The notes beneath the pieces were generated by a model, which saw nothing but the letters and a program-made list of their open reading frames with translations, had not been told where the DNA came from and did no database searches. Of a stretch of 49,149 nt of DNA, positions 7,298 to 15,790 are shown piece after piece (position 1 is the stretch's first letter; each line of letters opens with the position of its first letter). The position numbers were made by a program, and so were the translations under genes. This DNA is from Bacteroides sp. CAG:770 (lineage in GTDB: Bacteria; Bacteroidota; Bacteroidia; Bacteroidales; UBA932): NCBI GenBank assembly GCA_000435075.1, contig FR890613.1, forward strand, positions 1-49,149, in the 5' to 3' direction.

Positions 7298-8107
7298 ATG
7301 AAAATATCTGTTATTGTCCCTTGTTACAAAGGGGAGAAATACATTTCCGGATGTCTCGAGAATCTGCTTTCACAGAGTTATAAGAATCTGGAAATCATCG
7401 TTGTTATTGACGGCAACTGTGACAGATCTGCAGAGATTGCGTCTCAGTATCCCGTCAAAACGATAGTTCTGGACGAGAATCGTGGACTTTCCGTAGCCAG
7501 AAATATCGGCATCAGAGAATCTACCGGCGACTATATCCACTTCATGGATGTAGATGACGCCATCAGCCGTGATTTTTATATCAATATGGCGGCTGCGGTG
7601 CGCAACACCGGAGCGGATGTCGCGTGCTCGGGCATCATCAATGAGAAGAAAGCGTACAAGTGCCAGATTTTCAATAAAGAGAAAGTCGTCTCATCTGCCC
7701 GTGACAAGATGAGAATTACCTGGGTCGGCAAATGGGGCTATGTCTGGAGATATCTTTTCAGAAAGTCAATGCTGGTGGAAAACAGCCTCTATTTCGAGGC
7801 CGGACGACTGATCGAGGACCTGCCGTTCTCGTTCAGGGCTCTCTACTATGCCGACAAGGTCGTCACCGTCCCTAACACCGCCTATACATATCGTGTCAAT
7901 AACAATTCGATTCTTACGACGCCGGATCCGGTATGGAAGCAGCGCTGCAAGAGAGATCTTGCCCATTCCAGGAGCATCATAAGAAACTTCTCCAAAGAGA
8001 ACAATCTTACGGTTCCGGGAGTCGGCTACAATTTGGGAATAATTCCATATCTTGCAAGGAAGTTCTATATGAATACGGCTGCTGCATTCGGTTTCCGCTG
8101 CTTCTGA
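7298..8107 (+). CDS. Family 2 glycosyltransferase
   Basis: Short GT2 enzyme of 269 residues: KISVIVPCYKGEKYISGCLENLLSQSY, then VVIDGNCD in place of the usual DDGS, ARNIGI, and the metal site MDVDD. I start it at ATG 7298 (MKISVIV) because that is where family homology begins. An in-frame start at 7277 would add seven residues (MLIISRL) without resemblance to the family. It is the last gene of the glycan block and has its own promoter and a perfect terminator. Confidence 0.88.
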   Translation: MKISVIVPCYKGEKYISGCLENLLSQSYKNLEIIVVIDGNCDRSAEIASQYPVKTIVLDENRGLSVARNIGIRESTGDYIHFMDVDDAISRDFYINMAAAVRNTGADVACSGIINEKKAYKCQIFNKEKVVSSARDKMRITWVGKWGYVWRYLFRKSMLVENSLYFEAGRLIEDLPFSFRALYYADKVVTVPNTAYTYRVNNNSILTTPDPVWKQRCKRDLAHSRSIIRNFSKENNLTVPGVGYNLGIIPYLARKFYMNTAAAFGFRCF

Positions 8108-8165
8108 TTATCCTGACAATGCTTTTCAGGGCCGTTTGGCCCGATATGCTGATTCATAATGATAT

Positions 8166-8212
8166 AGTCCGTTCCGGAGTTGTAATGTCCGCAACTCCGG
8201 AACGGACTTTTT
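8166..8212 (+). terminator. Terminator after the glycan block
   Basis: AGTCCGTTCCGGAGTTG (8166-8182) pairs perfectly with 8192-8208 over 17 bp and is followed by TTTTT. It is one of the strongest hairpins in the window. Confidence 0.9.
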
Positions 8213-8270
8213 GCGTGATTTATAATCAATTGTGGTTCATGCGTTTTATTGCTCCAAAAAGTGCCGGAAA

Positions 8271-8302
8271 TTTGCTCAACTGAAAAAAGTATCTTAACTT
8301 TG
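8271..8302 (+). promoter_or_regulatory. Promoter of the citrate lyase operon
   Basis: TTTG (8271-8274), 20 bp spacer, TAACTTTG (8295-8302): a good match to the Bacteroidota -33/-7 pair. A start near 8309 leaves a leader of about 160 nt before citD. Confidence 0.65.
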
Positions 8303-8470
8303 GCAAAACTTAGGACTACCTGCAGAAAGGTTAAAGATTTTTTGGAATATTTCCGAAATTATTATAAATTGTAGCCTCATAGGGTGGGTTTTGTTTGAGA
8401 TTGATACATAATTATTAACACGTTCCTGTTTATTCAGGGATACTAATGACTTATTATTGCATATTTCGCT
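8303..8470 (+). other. Leader of the citrate lyase operon
   Basis: A+T-rich, about 165 bp, with no open frame worth calling. A small CCTG-TTTATT-CAGG hairpin lies near 8427-8440. No recognised riboswitch or protein-binding site is visible, and no citrate-sensing two-component genes lie beside it. Confidence 0.35.
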
Positions 8471-8749
8471 ATGGAAGTTAAAAATGCTGTAGCCGGAACA
8501 CTGGAATCTGGAGACATTATGATTCAGATTGCACCGGCGGAAACAAAAGGTTTGCACATTGACCTTGACAGCTCTGTAGCCGCTCAGTTCGGTCGTCAGA
8601 TTCGCCTGGTCATTGAGGAGACCCTTAAGGATTTCGGTCTTGAAGATGCTGACATCAAAGCAGTGGACAAAGGTGCCCGCGACTGCACAATTCGCGCGAG
8701 AGTTACAGCAGCAGCTGTACGTGCTACAGGAAAAGATGTTTGGGCTTAA
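8471..8749 (+). CDS. citD: Citrate lyase acyl carrier protein (gamma subunit)
   Basis: CitD carries the 2'-(5''-phosphoribosyl)-3'-dephospho-CoA arm on which acetyl and citryl groups ride during citrate cleavage to acetate and oxaloacetate. The 92-residue protein has the modification motif AGTLESGD, with Ser13 as the expected attachment site. It is the first gene of the operon, with citE 12 bp downstream. Its presence together with citE, citF, citX and citCG shows this is a true citrate lyase, not a lone CitE-like CoA lyase. Confidence 0.95.
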   Translation: MEVKNAVAGTLESGDIMIQIAPAETKGLHIDLDSSVAAQFGRQIRLVIEETLKDFGLEDADIKAVDKGARDCTIRARVTAAAVRATGKDVWA

Positions 8750-8761
8750 TCATTTACGGTT

Positions 8762-9655
8762 ATGGAAAGATTAAGAAGAACGATGATGTTCGTTCCGGGC
8801 AATAACCCTGGAATGATGCAGGATGCCTTTATTTATGGTCCGGACTCTATCATGCTCGACCTCGAGGATTCTGTTACCATGGCAGAAAAGGACGCGGCCC
8901 GTCTGCTCGTCTATAATGCATTGAAATCCATTGATTACGGCGACACCGAAATGGTAGTACGTATAAATCCGCTCAGCACTCCTTACGGACGCAAGGACGT
9001 CGAGGCTGTCGTAAAGGCCGGTGTGCATGTAATCCGTATGCCTAAGACTGAAACGGCTGACGAAGTCCGTGAACTCGAGGCTGAGATAGAGAAAGTGGAA
9101 AGAGAACTCGGATGCGTAGGCAGAACCCGCATGATGGCAGCTATCGAAAGCGCCGAGGGAATCTGCAATGCATTCGCTATCGCCAAGGCTTCCAAGAGAA
9201 TGATGGGTATCGCACTTGGAGCTGAGGACTATTGCGCAAACCTCAAGACACAGCGTACTCCGGGCGGAGCCGAGCTCCTTTACGCCCGCGAGACAATCGT
9301 AGTGGCTGCCAGAGCTGCCGGCATCGATGCGCTCGATACCGTATATTCAAACCTTGATGACATGGAGACATTCCGCAAGGAGGTTGAACTCATCAAGACC
9401 CTCGGATTCGACGGCAAGTCCATCATCAACCCTCGTCAGATTCAGATTGTGAATGAGGTATTTGCCCCGACCGAGAAGGCAATCGAGAAGGCAAAGAAGA
9501 TCATTGCAGCCATCAAGGAAGCCGAGAAACGCGGATCAGGCGTAATTGCTGTAAATGGCAAGATGGTCGATCGTCCTGTCGTAATCAGGGCACAGCGTAC
9601 CATTGACCTTGCCATCGCATCAGGCATTTTAACAAAGGAGGATGTTTATGAGTAG
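8762..9655 (+). CDS. citE: Citrate lyase beta subunit (citryl-ACP lyase)
   Basis: CitE cleaves citryl-ACP to oxaloacetate and acetyl-ACP. The 297-residue protein of the HpcH/HpaI aldolase fold begins RRTMMFVPGNNPGMM. It has the metal/substrate signature DLEDSV (residues 37-42), MAAIESAEGI and GAEDY, and IINPRQI near the end. Its stop overlaps the start region of citF. Confidence 0.95.
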   Translation: MERLRRTMMFVPGNNPGMMQDAFIYGPDSIMLDLEDSVTMAEKDAARLLVYNALKSIDYGDTEMVVRINPLSTPYGRKDVEAVVKAGVHVIRMPKTETADEVRELEAEIEKVERELGCVGRTRMMAAIESAEGICNAFAIAKASKRMMGIALGAEDYCANLKTQRTPGGAELLYARETIVVAARAAGIDALDTVYSNLDDMETFRKEVELIKTLGFDGKSIINPRQIQIVNEVFAPTEKAIEKAKKIIAAIKEAEKRGSGVIAVNGKMVDRPVVIRAQRTIDLAIASGILTKEDVYE

Positions 9656-11183
9656 CATAAAAGATAGAGCTGCGCTTGTAAGTAAGGAAGCCGCAGTAAT
9701 GGGCAAGCCAGTGTATGCAGGTGAGACACCGAAGAACACTACTTTCCGCAAGGACCTTCAGAAGGTTCATTCTAAGGTGGTTACCTTGGAAGAATCCATT
9801 AAACTCAGTGGGCTTAAGGATGGAATGACAATCTCTTTCCACCACCACTTCAGAGGAGGTGACAAGGTTGTGAACATGGTTGTCGGCAAACTCGCCGAGA
9901 TGGGATTCAAGAATCTTCATCTCGCAGCATCCAGCCTTTCAGACGTTCATGCTCCGCTTATCGACCATATCAAGAATGGCGTGATTACCAAGATTTCCAC
10001 CTCTGGTCTCCGCGGTGAGCTTGCAAAAGAGATTTCTCACGGCCTGATGAAGGAGCCTGTTATCTTCCGCAGCCATGGAGGACGAGGCAGTGCCATTGCC
10101 AATGGCGATCTGCACATTGATGTGGCATTCCTCGCAGCATCAGCCTGCGACCCAGCAGGTAATGCCAGCGGTTACTCACGTTCTCCAAATGCAAAATCTA
10201 TCTGTGGATCACTCGGTTACGCAAAACCTGACGCCCAGCACGCGGATAAGGTAGTGATTATCACTGACGACCTCGTCGACTATCCGAATACTCCTAACTC
10301 TATCTCGGAGCACGACGTGGATTACGTTGTCCTCGTAGATTCAGTAGGTGATTCATCCAAGATATCTTCAGGTGCCATCCGTGACACCAAGAACCCTCGT
10401 GATATCCTGCTCGCAATGAATGCCGCGAAGGTGATTATCAATAGTGGTTATTTCAAGGAAGGCTTCTCTATTCAGACTGGTTCCGGCGGAGCATCACTCG
10501 CAGCCGTGAAATATATCCGTGAGGAAATGCTCAAACGTGGCATCCATGCAAGCTTTGCACTTGGCGGAATCACAGCCCACATGGTAAAGATGCATGAGGA
10601 AGGCCTCATCGGTCGCCTGATCGACGTTCAGTCATTCGACAAGGTCGCAGCCGAGTCCATCAAGAATGACCCGTTCCACAAGGGTGTTTCTGCCAATGAG
10701 TATGCCAGTGCAGATGAGCCTGGTTCAGCAGTCCACTACCTTGATATAGTTATTCTTTCCGCTCTCGAGGTGGATGTGAACTTCAATATCAACGTACTTG
10801 TCGGAAGTGATGGTGTCATCAGAGGAGCTATCGGAGGACATCCTGATACAGCTGCAGATTCAGCACTCTCTATTATTGTCTGCCCATTGATGCGTGGCCG
10901 TATCCCTTGCGTTGTGGATGAGGTTACCACACTTATCACCCCGGGCTCGACAGTCGATGTAGTCGTAACTGAATACGGTATCGCTGTCAACCCTCGTCGT
11001 CCTGAGATTGCAGAGCGCTTGAGGGCTGCAGGACTGAAGATTGTGGATATCAATGATCTCAAGAATCTGGCTCTGAAGAACATCGGAACTCCTGATCCGC
11101 TTCCATTCGGAGACAAGGTCGTAGGTGTCGTAATGAACCGTGACGGGTCCGTCATGGATGTCATAATGAATATCGAAGACTAA
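9648..11183 (+). CDS. citF: Citrate lyase alpha subunit (citrate:acetyl-ACP transferase)
   Basis: CitF swaps citrate for acetate on the acyl carrier protein. The 511-residue protein matches the family along its length (MTISFHHHFRGGD, SHGGRGSAI, QTGSGGASLAAVKYI, VTEYGIAVNP). Two in-frame ATGs exist, at 9642 and 9648. I choose 9648 because AAAGGAGG (9634-9641) abuts the first ATG but lies 6 nt from the second. This is one of very few Shine-Dalgarno-like sites in the window. Start and citE stop overlap, suggesting translational coupling. Confidence 0.94.
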   Translation: MSSIKDRAALVSKEAAVMGKPVYAGETPKNTTFRKDLQKVHSKVVTLEESIKLSGLKDGMTISFHHHFRGGDKVVNMVVGKLAEMGFKNLHLAASSLSDVHAPLIDHIKNGVITKISTSGLRGELAKEISHGLMKEPVIFRSHGGRGSAIANGDLHIDVAFLAASACDPAGNASGYSRSPNAKSICGSLGYAKPDAQHADKVVIITDDLVDYPNTPNSISEHDVDYVVLVDSVGDSSKISSGAIRDTKNPRDILLAMNAAKVIINSGYFKEGFSIQTGSGGASLAAVKYIREEMLKRGIHASFALGGITAHMVKMHEEGLIGRLIDVQSFDKVAAESIKNDPFHKGVSANEYASADEPGSAVHYLDIVILSALEVDVNFNINVLVGSDGVIRGAIGGHPDTAADSALSIIVCPLMRGRIPCVVDEVTTLITPGSTVDVVVTEYGIAVNPRRPEIAERLRAAGLKIVDINDLKNLALKNIGTPDPLPFGDKVVGVVMNRDGSVMDVIMNIED

Positions 11184-11195
11184 TATTCTTATATT

Positions 11196-11699
11196 ATGGA
11201 GATTACGCTTGATCAATTGTTGGCAAGTCGTGAGGAACGGGCGTCTTTCCAGAAGGAACTTTTGAAAAGTTACCCTGGAAAGACCTTGGTTTGCCTTACC
11301 GTCATAATGCCTGGCAAGGTCAAGCGTAATCTGCAATCCCTTGTAGTCGCCCAGGCTGCGGTCACGGCTATGGTTTCGGCTTTCGGAGACACGATGCAGA
11401 AACTTGTGCTCCGTGACAGGCAGACAGGCTACGAGGCCTACATGGAGACGACGCTTTCCAATGAGGAAGCGAAACAGAAGACATGCAGCATCGAGGATAC
11501 CCATCCTCTCGGTCGCCTTTTCGACCTGGATGTCATTGACACTGACGGGGTTCCCGTATCCAGAGAATCGATCGGGCAGAGTCCGCGCAAGTGTCTCTTA
11601 TGTGACAATGAAGCCCGCTATTGCATGCGTAACCGCACTCATACCTTGAACGAACTGTCCGCAAAAATAGATGAAATGATTGAGGCCTATGTGCGATAA
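11196..11699 (+). CDS. citX: Apo-citrate lyase phosphoribosyl-dephospho-CoA transferase
   Basis: CitX transfers the prosthetic group precursor made by CitG onto CitD. The 167-residue protein has the family motif HPLGRLFDLDV and the cysteine-containing KCLLCDNEARYCMRNR segment, which is typical. It overlaps the start of the next gene by 11 bp. In some bacteria citX is fused to citG; here it is separate and citG is fused to citC instead. Confidence 0.92.
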   Translation: MEITLDQLLASREERASFQKELLKSYPGKTLVCLTVIMPGKVKRNLQSLVVAQAAVTAMVSAFGDTMQKLVLRDRQTGYEAYMETTLSNEEAKQKTCSIEDTHPLGRLFDLDVIDTDGVPVSRESIGQSPRKCLLCDNEARYCMRNRTHTLNELSAKIDEMIEAYVR

Positions 11700-13470
11700 C
11701 CGTCACTACATAAGCGAGGTCCCGCTATCATTGAACTCGGTCCGTAAACGGGTGGAGTCGTTCCTCTCGTCTAACGGATTGAGGCTTGCTGCGTTGGAAC
11801 GCTATGTGGTCATTTCCAGAGATGAGGACGGTGACGAGATTATTGCGGGAGGCGGTCTTGACGGCAATGTCATCAAGTGCGTGGCGGTATCGGAAGCGGC
11901 TCGCAGTGAGGGACTTATGAACATTCTTGTGTCGCGTCTCATAGCCATCGCTCATGAAGAGGGACATGAGTCGGTCAAGGCATTTACCAAGCCGGCCAAC
12001 GAAGATATCTTCAGAAGTCTCGGATTCAAACTTCTGGCTTCGTCCAGGAACGCGATTCTGATGGAGAACGGCAGGGGAGGACTCCCCGAGTACAGAAAGT
12101 ATCTGGAGTCTCTCGCACGTCCGGGAAAAAACGGGGCTATCGTGATGAATGCCAACCCGTTCACCAAGGGCCACCGTTATCTCATTGAGCAGGCAGCCTC
12201 TCAGGTTGACAACCTCTATGTAATCGTCGTAAAGGAGGACCGTTCCAGATTCCCTTATTCCGAGAGAAAGTCAATGATAGAGGCCGGATGTGCCGGACTT
12301 TCCAATGTAACTGTCTGTGAGGGAAGTGATTACGTCATCTCGGCAGCGACTTTCCCGACATACTTCCTGAAGCAGCTTGATGACGCTACTCCTACCCATA
12401 TAGCCTTGGACCTTGACTTGTTCGTCAGGCATATTGCCCGGCCGCTCGGAGTCACTGTACGTTTCGCAGGCAGTGAGCCTGAAGACAAACTGACACGATG
12501 CTACAACGAAATGATGTCGGAAATCCTTCCGGCAGGAGGATATGGCTCCAAGGATAATCCGGCCGGACAACTGATCAGTTTTGTCGAGATTCCGCGTCTC
12601 GGGCAGAACGGCAGACCGGTAAGTGCGACAGCGCTCAGAAGTGCACTTGACAGGGGAGACCTGAAGGCAGCGATGGAATTCGTTCCGGTTTCCACAGTGC
12701 CTTACCTCATAGCGGATTTGGCCGAAAGGTCGTTGAGACAGGAACTGGACACCACTCCGAAGCCGGGTCTTGTAGATAAGCAGGACAATGGTGCCCACAA
12801 GGATATGGACTATGCGTTGATGTCTGCAAGTATCTCTGCATTAAGACCTTATCTGACGAGAATCGCAGTGGAGTCCGCGGCCGAGGTCAATGCTGCCGGA
12901 ATAATGTCGATAGGCATCGAAGCAGAAGCGGCCATGCTGAAGGCTACAGGAGGGGTGAATACCCACAAGGGAGCACTTTTCTGCATTGGCCTGTCGATTG
13001 CTGCAGCCTCTTTTCTGGCTTGCAGCACTGGGACAGTGGAAGCTGATTCATTCAGAGAACTTGTTTCGCGTACCGCGTCCCGGATACCTTCAGCCCAGAG
13101 CACGCACGGGGCTGAAGCCAAGAGAAATTTCAAGGTCGGTGGAGCGCTGGAGAATGCCAGAGAGGCATATCCTGAGCTTTTTACCGCCTGGTTACCATAC
13201 TACAGGTCTTTGGAAGGCGACCCGTATCGTTGCCACAAGACATTGTTGTATATAATGACAGATCTTGACGACACCAATGTTCTCCACAGAAGGGGAGCGG
13301 AGGGGCTCGCCCATACCAAGTCCGAGGCGGCAAGACTGCTTAAGGACTTCAGCATGAGCGGGTTGTCGTTATTGAACAAGGATTTCATCAGGGAAAACAT
13401 CTCGCCCGGCGGAAGCGCCGACATGTTGTCCTTGACGATGTTTATAAAGAGTATAATAATTAACAACTAA
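11689..13470 (+). CDS. CitC-CitG fusion: citrate lyase ligase + triphosphoribosyl-dephospho-CoA synthase
   Basis: 593 residues. The first 340 or so are CitC, [citrate (pro-3S)-lyase] ligase, which acetylates the prosthetic group to activate the lyase: a GNAT-like N-terminus (VSEAARSEGLMNIL) and a nucleotidyltransferase part with NANPFTKGHRYLIEQA and VSATALRSAL. The remainder is CitG, which makes the prosthetic group precursor from ATP and dephospho-CoA: TTPKPGLVDKQDNGAHKDMD, TGGVNTHKGALFCIGL, STHGAEAKRNF and TNVLHRRG. There is no stop or frameshift between the halves. The start is ATG 11689; a TTG at 11680 is possible. The CitG part, about 250 residues, is a little short for the family. Confidence 0.9.
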   Translation: MCDNRHYISEVPLSLNSVRKRVESFLSSNGLRLAALERYVVISRDEDGDEIIAGGGLDGNVIKCVAVSEAARSEGLMNILVSRLIAIAHEEGHESVKAFTKPANEDIFRSLGFKLLASSRNAILMENGRGGLPEYRKYLESLARPGKNGAIVMNANPFTKGHRYLIEQAASQVDNLYVIVVKEDRSRFPYSERKSMIEAGCAGLSNVTVCEGSDYVISAATFPTYFLKQLDDATPTHIALDLDLFVRHIARPLGVTVRFAGSEPEDKLTRCYNEMMSEILPAGGYGSKDNPAGQLISFVEIPRLGQNGRPVSATALRSALDRGDLKAAMEFVPVSTVPYLIADLAERSLRQELDTTPKPGLVDKQDNGAHKDMDYALMSASISALRPYLTRIAVESAAEVNAAGIMSIGIEAEAAMLKATGGVNTHKGALFCIGLSIAAASFLACSTGTVEADSFRELVSRTASRIPSAQSTHGAEAKRNFKVGGALENAREAYPELFTAWLPYYRSLEGDPYRCHKTLLYIMTDLDDTNVLHRRGAEGLAHTKSEAARLLKDFSMSGLSLLNKDFIRENISPGGSADMLSLTMFIKSIIINN

Positions 13471-13497
13471 TACTAATACTACAAAAATTATCATTTT

Positions 13498-15744
13498 ATG
13501 GTTGAATTGATTCCACATGGCGTTTACTTGAAAAACGGCAAAACAATCGTCAATGATGCCACAGGTATGCCATCTGCCGATGAGGCTCGCGAAAATACTA
13601 TCGCCTACAGAATTCTCCGTGCCCATGACAAGGACGGAAGCAAAGGCAAGAAGTTGCGCGTCAAATTCGACGCTATGGCTTCGCACGACATTACATATGT
13701 AGGAATTATCCAGACAGCACGTGCAAGCGGACTTGAGAAATTCCCTATCCCTTACGCGATGACCAACTGCCACAACTCACTTTGTGCGGTGGGCGGTACC
13801 ATCAATGAGGATGACCATATCTTCGGACTTTCCGCTGCAAAGAAATATGGCGGAATCTATGTTCCTGCAAACCAGGCAGTCATTCACCAGTATGTACGCG
13901 AGGCACTCGCAGGCTGCGGCCGCATGATTCTCGGTTCAGACAGCCACACCCGCTACGGTTCACTCGGTTGCATGGGTGTAGGAGAAGGTGGTGGAGAGCT
14001 CGTGAAACAGCTTCTGAACAACACTTGGGATATCAATGCTCCTGAAGTTGTTCTCGTTTGGCTCGAAGGCAAGCCTAAGAAGGGTATCGGTCCTCACGAC
14101 GTGGCTATCTCACTCGTTAAGGCCGTATTTGAGAATGGTTTCGTGAAGAACAAAGTTCTCGAGTTCGCAGGTCCCGGAGTAGCATCACTCCCAACTGATT
14201 TCCGTAACGGTATCGACGTGATGACAACTGAGACCACCTGCCTCAGCTCCATCTGGATTACTGACGAGAAAGTCGAGGAATACTATAAGATGCACGAGCG
14301 CCCTGAGGCTTACAAAGAGCTCCAGCCAGGTGAGGTCGCATACTATGATTCAATGATCCGCATTGACCTTTCTAAGCAGGAGTCAATGATAGCCCTTCCT
14401 TTCCATCCTTCAAACGCTTATACAATCCATGAGCTCCAGGCTGACCCGGAGGGAATCCTGAAGAAGGTCGAGGAGGATGCAAAGAACCGCTTCGGTGACA
14501 AGATATCCATCGATCTTGAGAGCAAGGTGAAGAACGGCAAGGCTTATGCTGACCAGGCTATCATCGCAGGCTGCTCTGGCGGTACATATGACAACCTCAG
14601 CGAGGCTGCGTCCATCATGAAGGGCAAGACTATCGGAAACGACTACTTCACAATGTCCGCTTACCCTCAGTCAACACCTGTTTACCTTGCAACCACGCGC
14701 AACCATATCGCTGAAGAGCTGCTCGAGGCCGGTGTAGTAATCAAACCTGCATTCTGCGGACCTTGCTTCGGAGCCGGTGACGTTCCTGCAAACAACGGTC
14801 TCTCAATCCGTCATACGACACGTAACTTCCCTAACCGTGAGGGCTCTAAGCCAGGTCAGGGACAGATTTCTCTCGTATGCCTGATGGATGCACGTTCTAT
14901 CGCGGCTACAGCTGCCAACGGCGGTGTCATCACAGCTGCAACTGACGTAGAGTACGAGGATACACACAAGTCATACTCATTCGACGACCGCATCTACAAG
15001 AGCCGTATCTACAACGGGTTCGGAAAGGCAGACCCTACAGTCGAGCTCCGCTACGGACCGAACATCAAGGATTGGCCTAAGATGTATCAGATGGAGGAGA
15101 ACATGCTTGTCGAACTCGCTGCGGTTATCCACGATCCTGTTACCACAACTGACGAGCTCATCCCTTCAGGTGAGACTTCAAGCTATCGTTCAAACCCTCT
15201 CAAGCTCTCTGAGTTCGCACTTTCACGTCGCGTTCCTGAGTACGTAGGTTTGAGCAAGCGCATCCAGTCAGAGGACCTCGACCGCCGTGCAGGAAAGACT
15301 CCTCAGCACGTTCTCGACGCTCTCGCAAAGGTAGGTGCCAATGCTGAGAATACCTCATTCGGTTCATGCGTATTCGCCAACAAGCCGGGTGACGGTTCTG
15401 CACGTGAGCAGGCTGCTTCTTGCCAGAAGGTTCTCGGCGGTGACGCGAACATCTGCTACGAGTATGCTACCAAGCGTTACCGCAGCAACTGTATCAACTG
15501 GGGTATCGTTCCGTTCACAATCGCAAAGGAAACACCTTTCGAGTACAATGCCGGTGACTTCGTATATGTTCCCGGTATCCGCGAGGCTATCCTTTCAGGC
15601 AAGGAGGAAATCGATGCAAAGGTTATCTGCGCTGACGGCGTGAAGGATATCCACCTCTATTTCCAGAACCTCACAGCTGACGAGCGTGAAATTCTCGCAG
15701 ACGGTTGCCTCATGAACTTCTACGCAGCACAGAATAAGAAATAA
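13498..15744 (+). CDS. acn: Aconitate hydratase
   Basis: 4Fe-4S enzyme interconverting citrate and isocitrate. The 748 residues include the cluster cysteine regions GCSGG and CGPCFG, the substrate loop SDSHTRYGSLGCMGVGEGG, and the mobile C-terminal domain with RYRSNCINWGIVPF. The length fits the form seen in Bacteroidota. It starts 27 bp after citCG with no terminator between, so it is probably co-transcribed with the citrate lyase genes. Codon use is biased as in highly expressed genes. Confidence 0.93.
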   Translation: MVELIPHGVYLKNGKTIVNDATGMPSADEARENTIAYRILRAHDKDGSKGKKLRVKFDAMASHDITYVGIIQTARASGLEKFPIPYAMTNCHNSLCAVGGTINEDDHIFGLSAAKKYGGIYVPANQAVIHQYVREALAGCGRMILGSDSHTRYGSLGCMGVGEGGGELVKQLLNNTWDINAPEVVLVWLEGKPKKGIGPHDVAISLVKAVFENGFVKNKVLEFAGPGVASLPTDFRNGIDVMTTETTCLSSIWITDEKVEEYYKMHERPEAYKELQPGEVAYYDSMIRIDLSKQESMIALPFHPSNAYTIHELQADPEGILKKVEEDAKNRFGDKISIDLESKVKNGKAYADQAIIAGCSGGTYDNLSEAASIMKGKTIGNDYFTMSAYPQSTPVYLATTRNHIAEELLEAGVVIKPAFCGPCFGAGDVPANNGLSIRHTTRNFPNREGSKPGQGQISLVCLMDARSIAATAANGGVITAATDVEYEDTHKSYSFDDRIYKSRIYNGFGKADPTVELRYGPNIKDWPKMYQMEENMLVELAAVIHDPVTTTDELIPSGETSSYRSNPLKLSEFALSRRVPEYVGLSKRIQSEDLDRRAGKTPQHVLDALAKVGANAENTSFGSCVFANKPGDGSAREQAASCQKVLGGDANICYEYATKRYRSNCINWGIVPFTIAKETPFEYNAGDFVYVPGIREAILSGKEEIDAKVICADGVKDIHLYFQNLTADEREILADGCLMNFYAAQNKK

Positions 15745-15790
15745 ACCGAAAACGACTTATTGTAATAACACTTAAATTAATTATATTTTT

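Noticed and set aside
12271..12798. 175-codon minus-strand open frame inside citCG
   Set aside because: Antisense to a strongly recognised fusion protein with intact motifs throughout.
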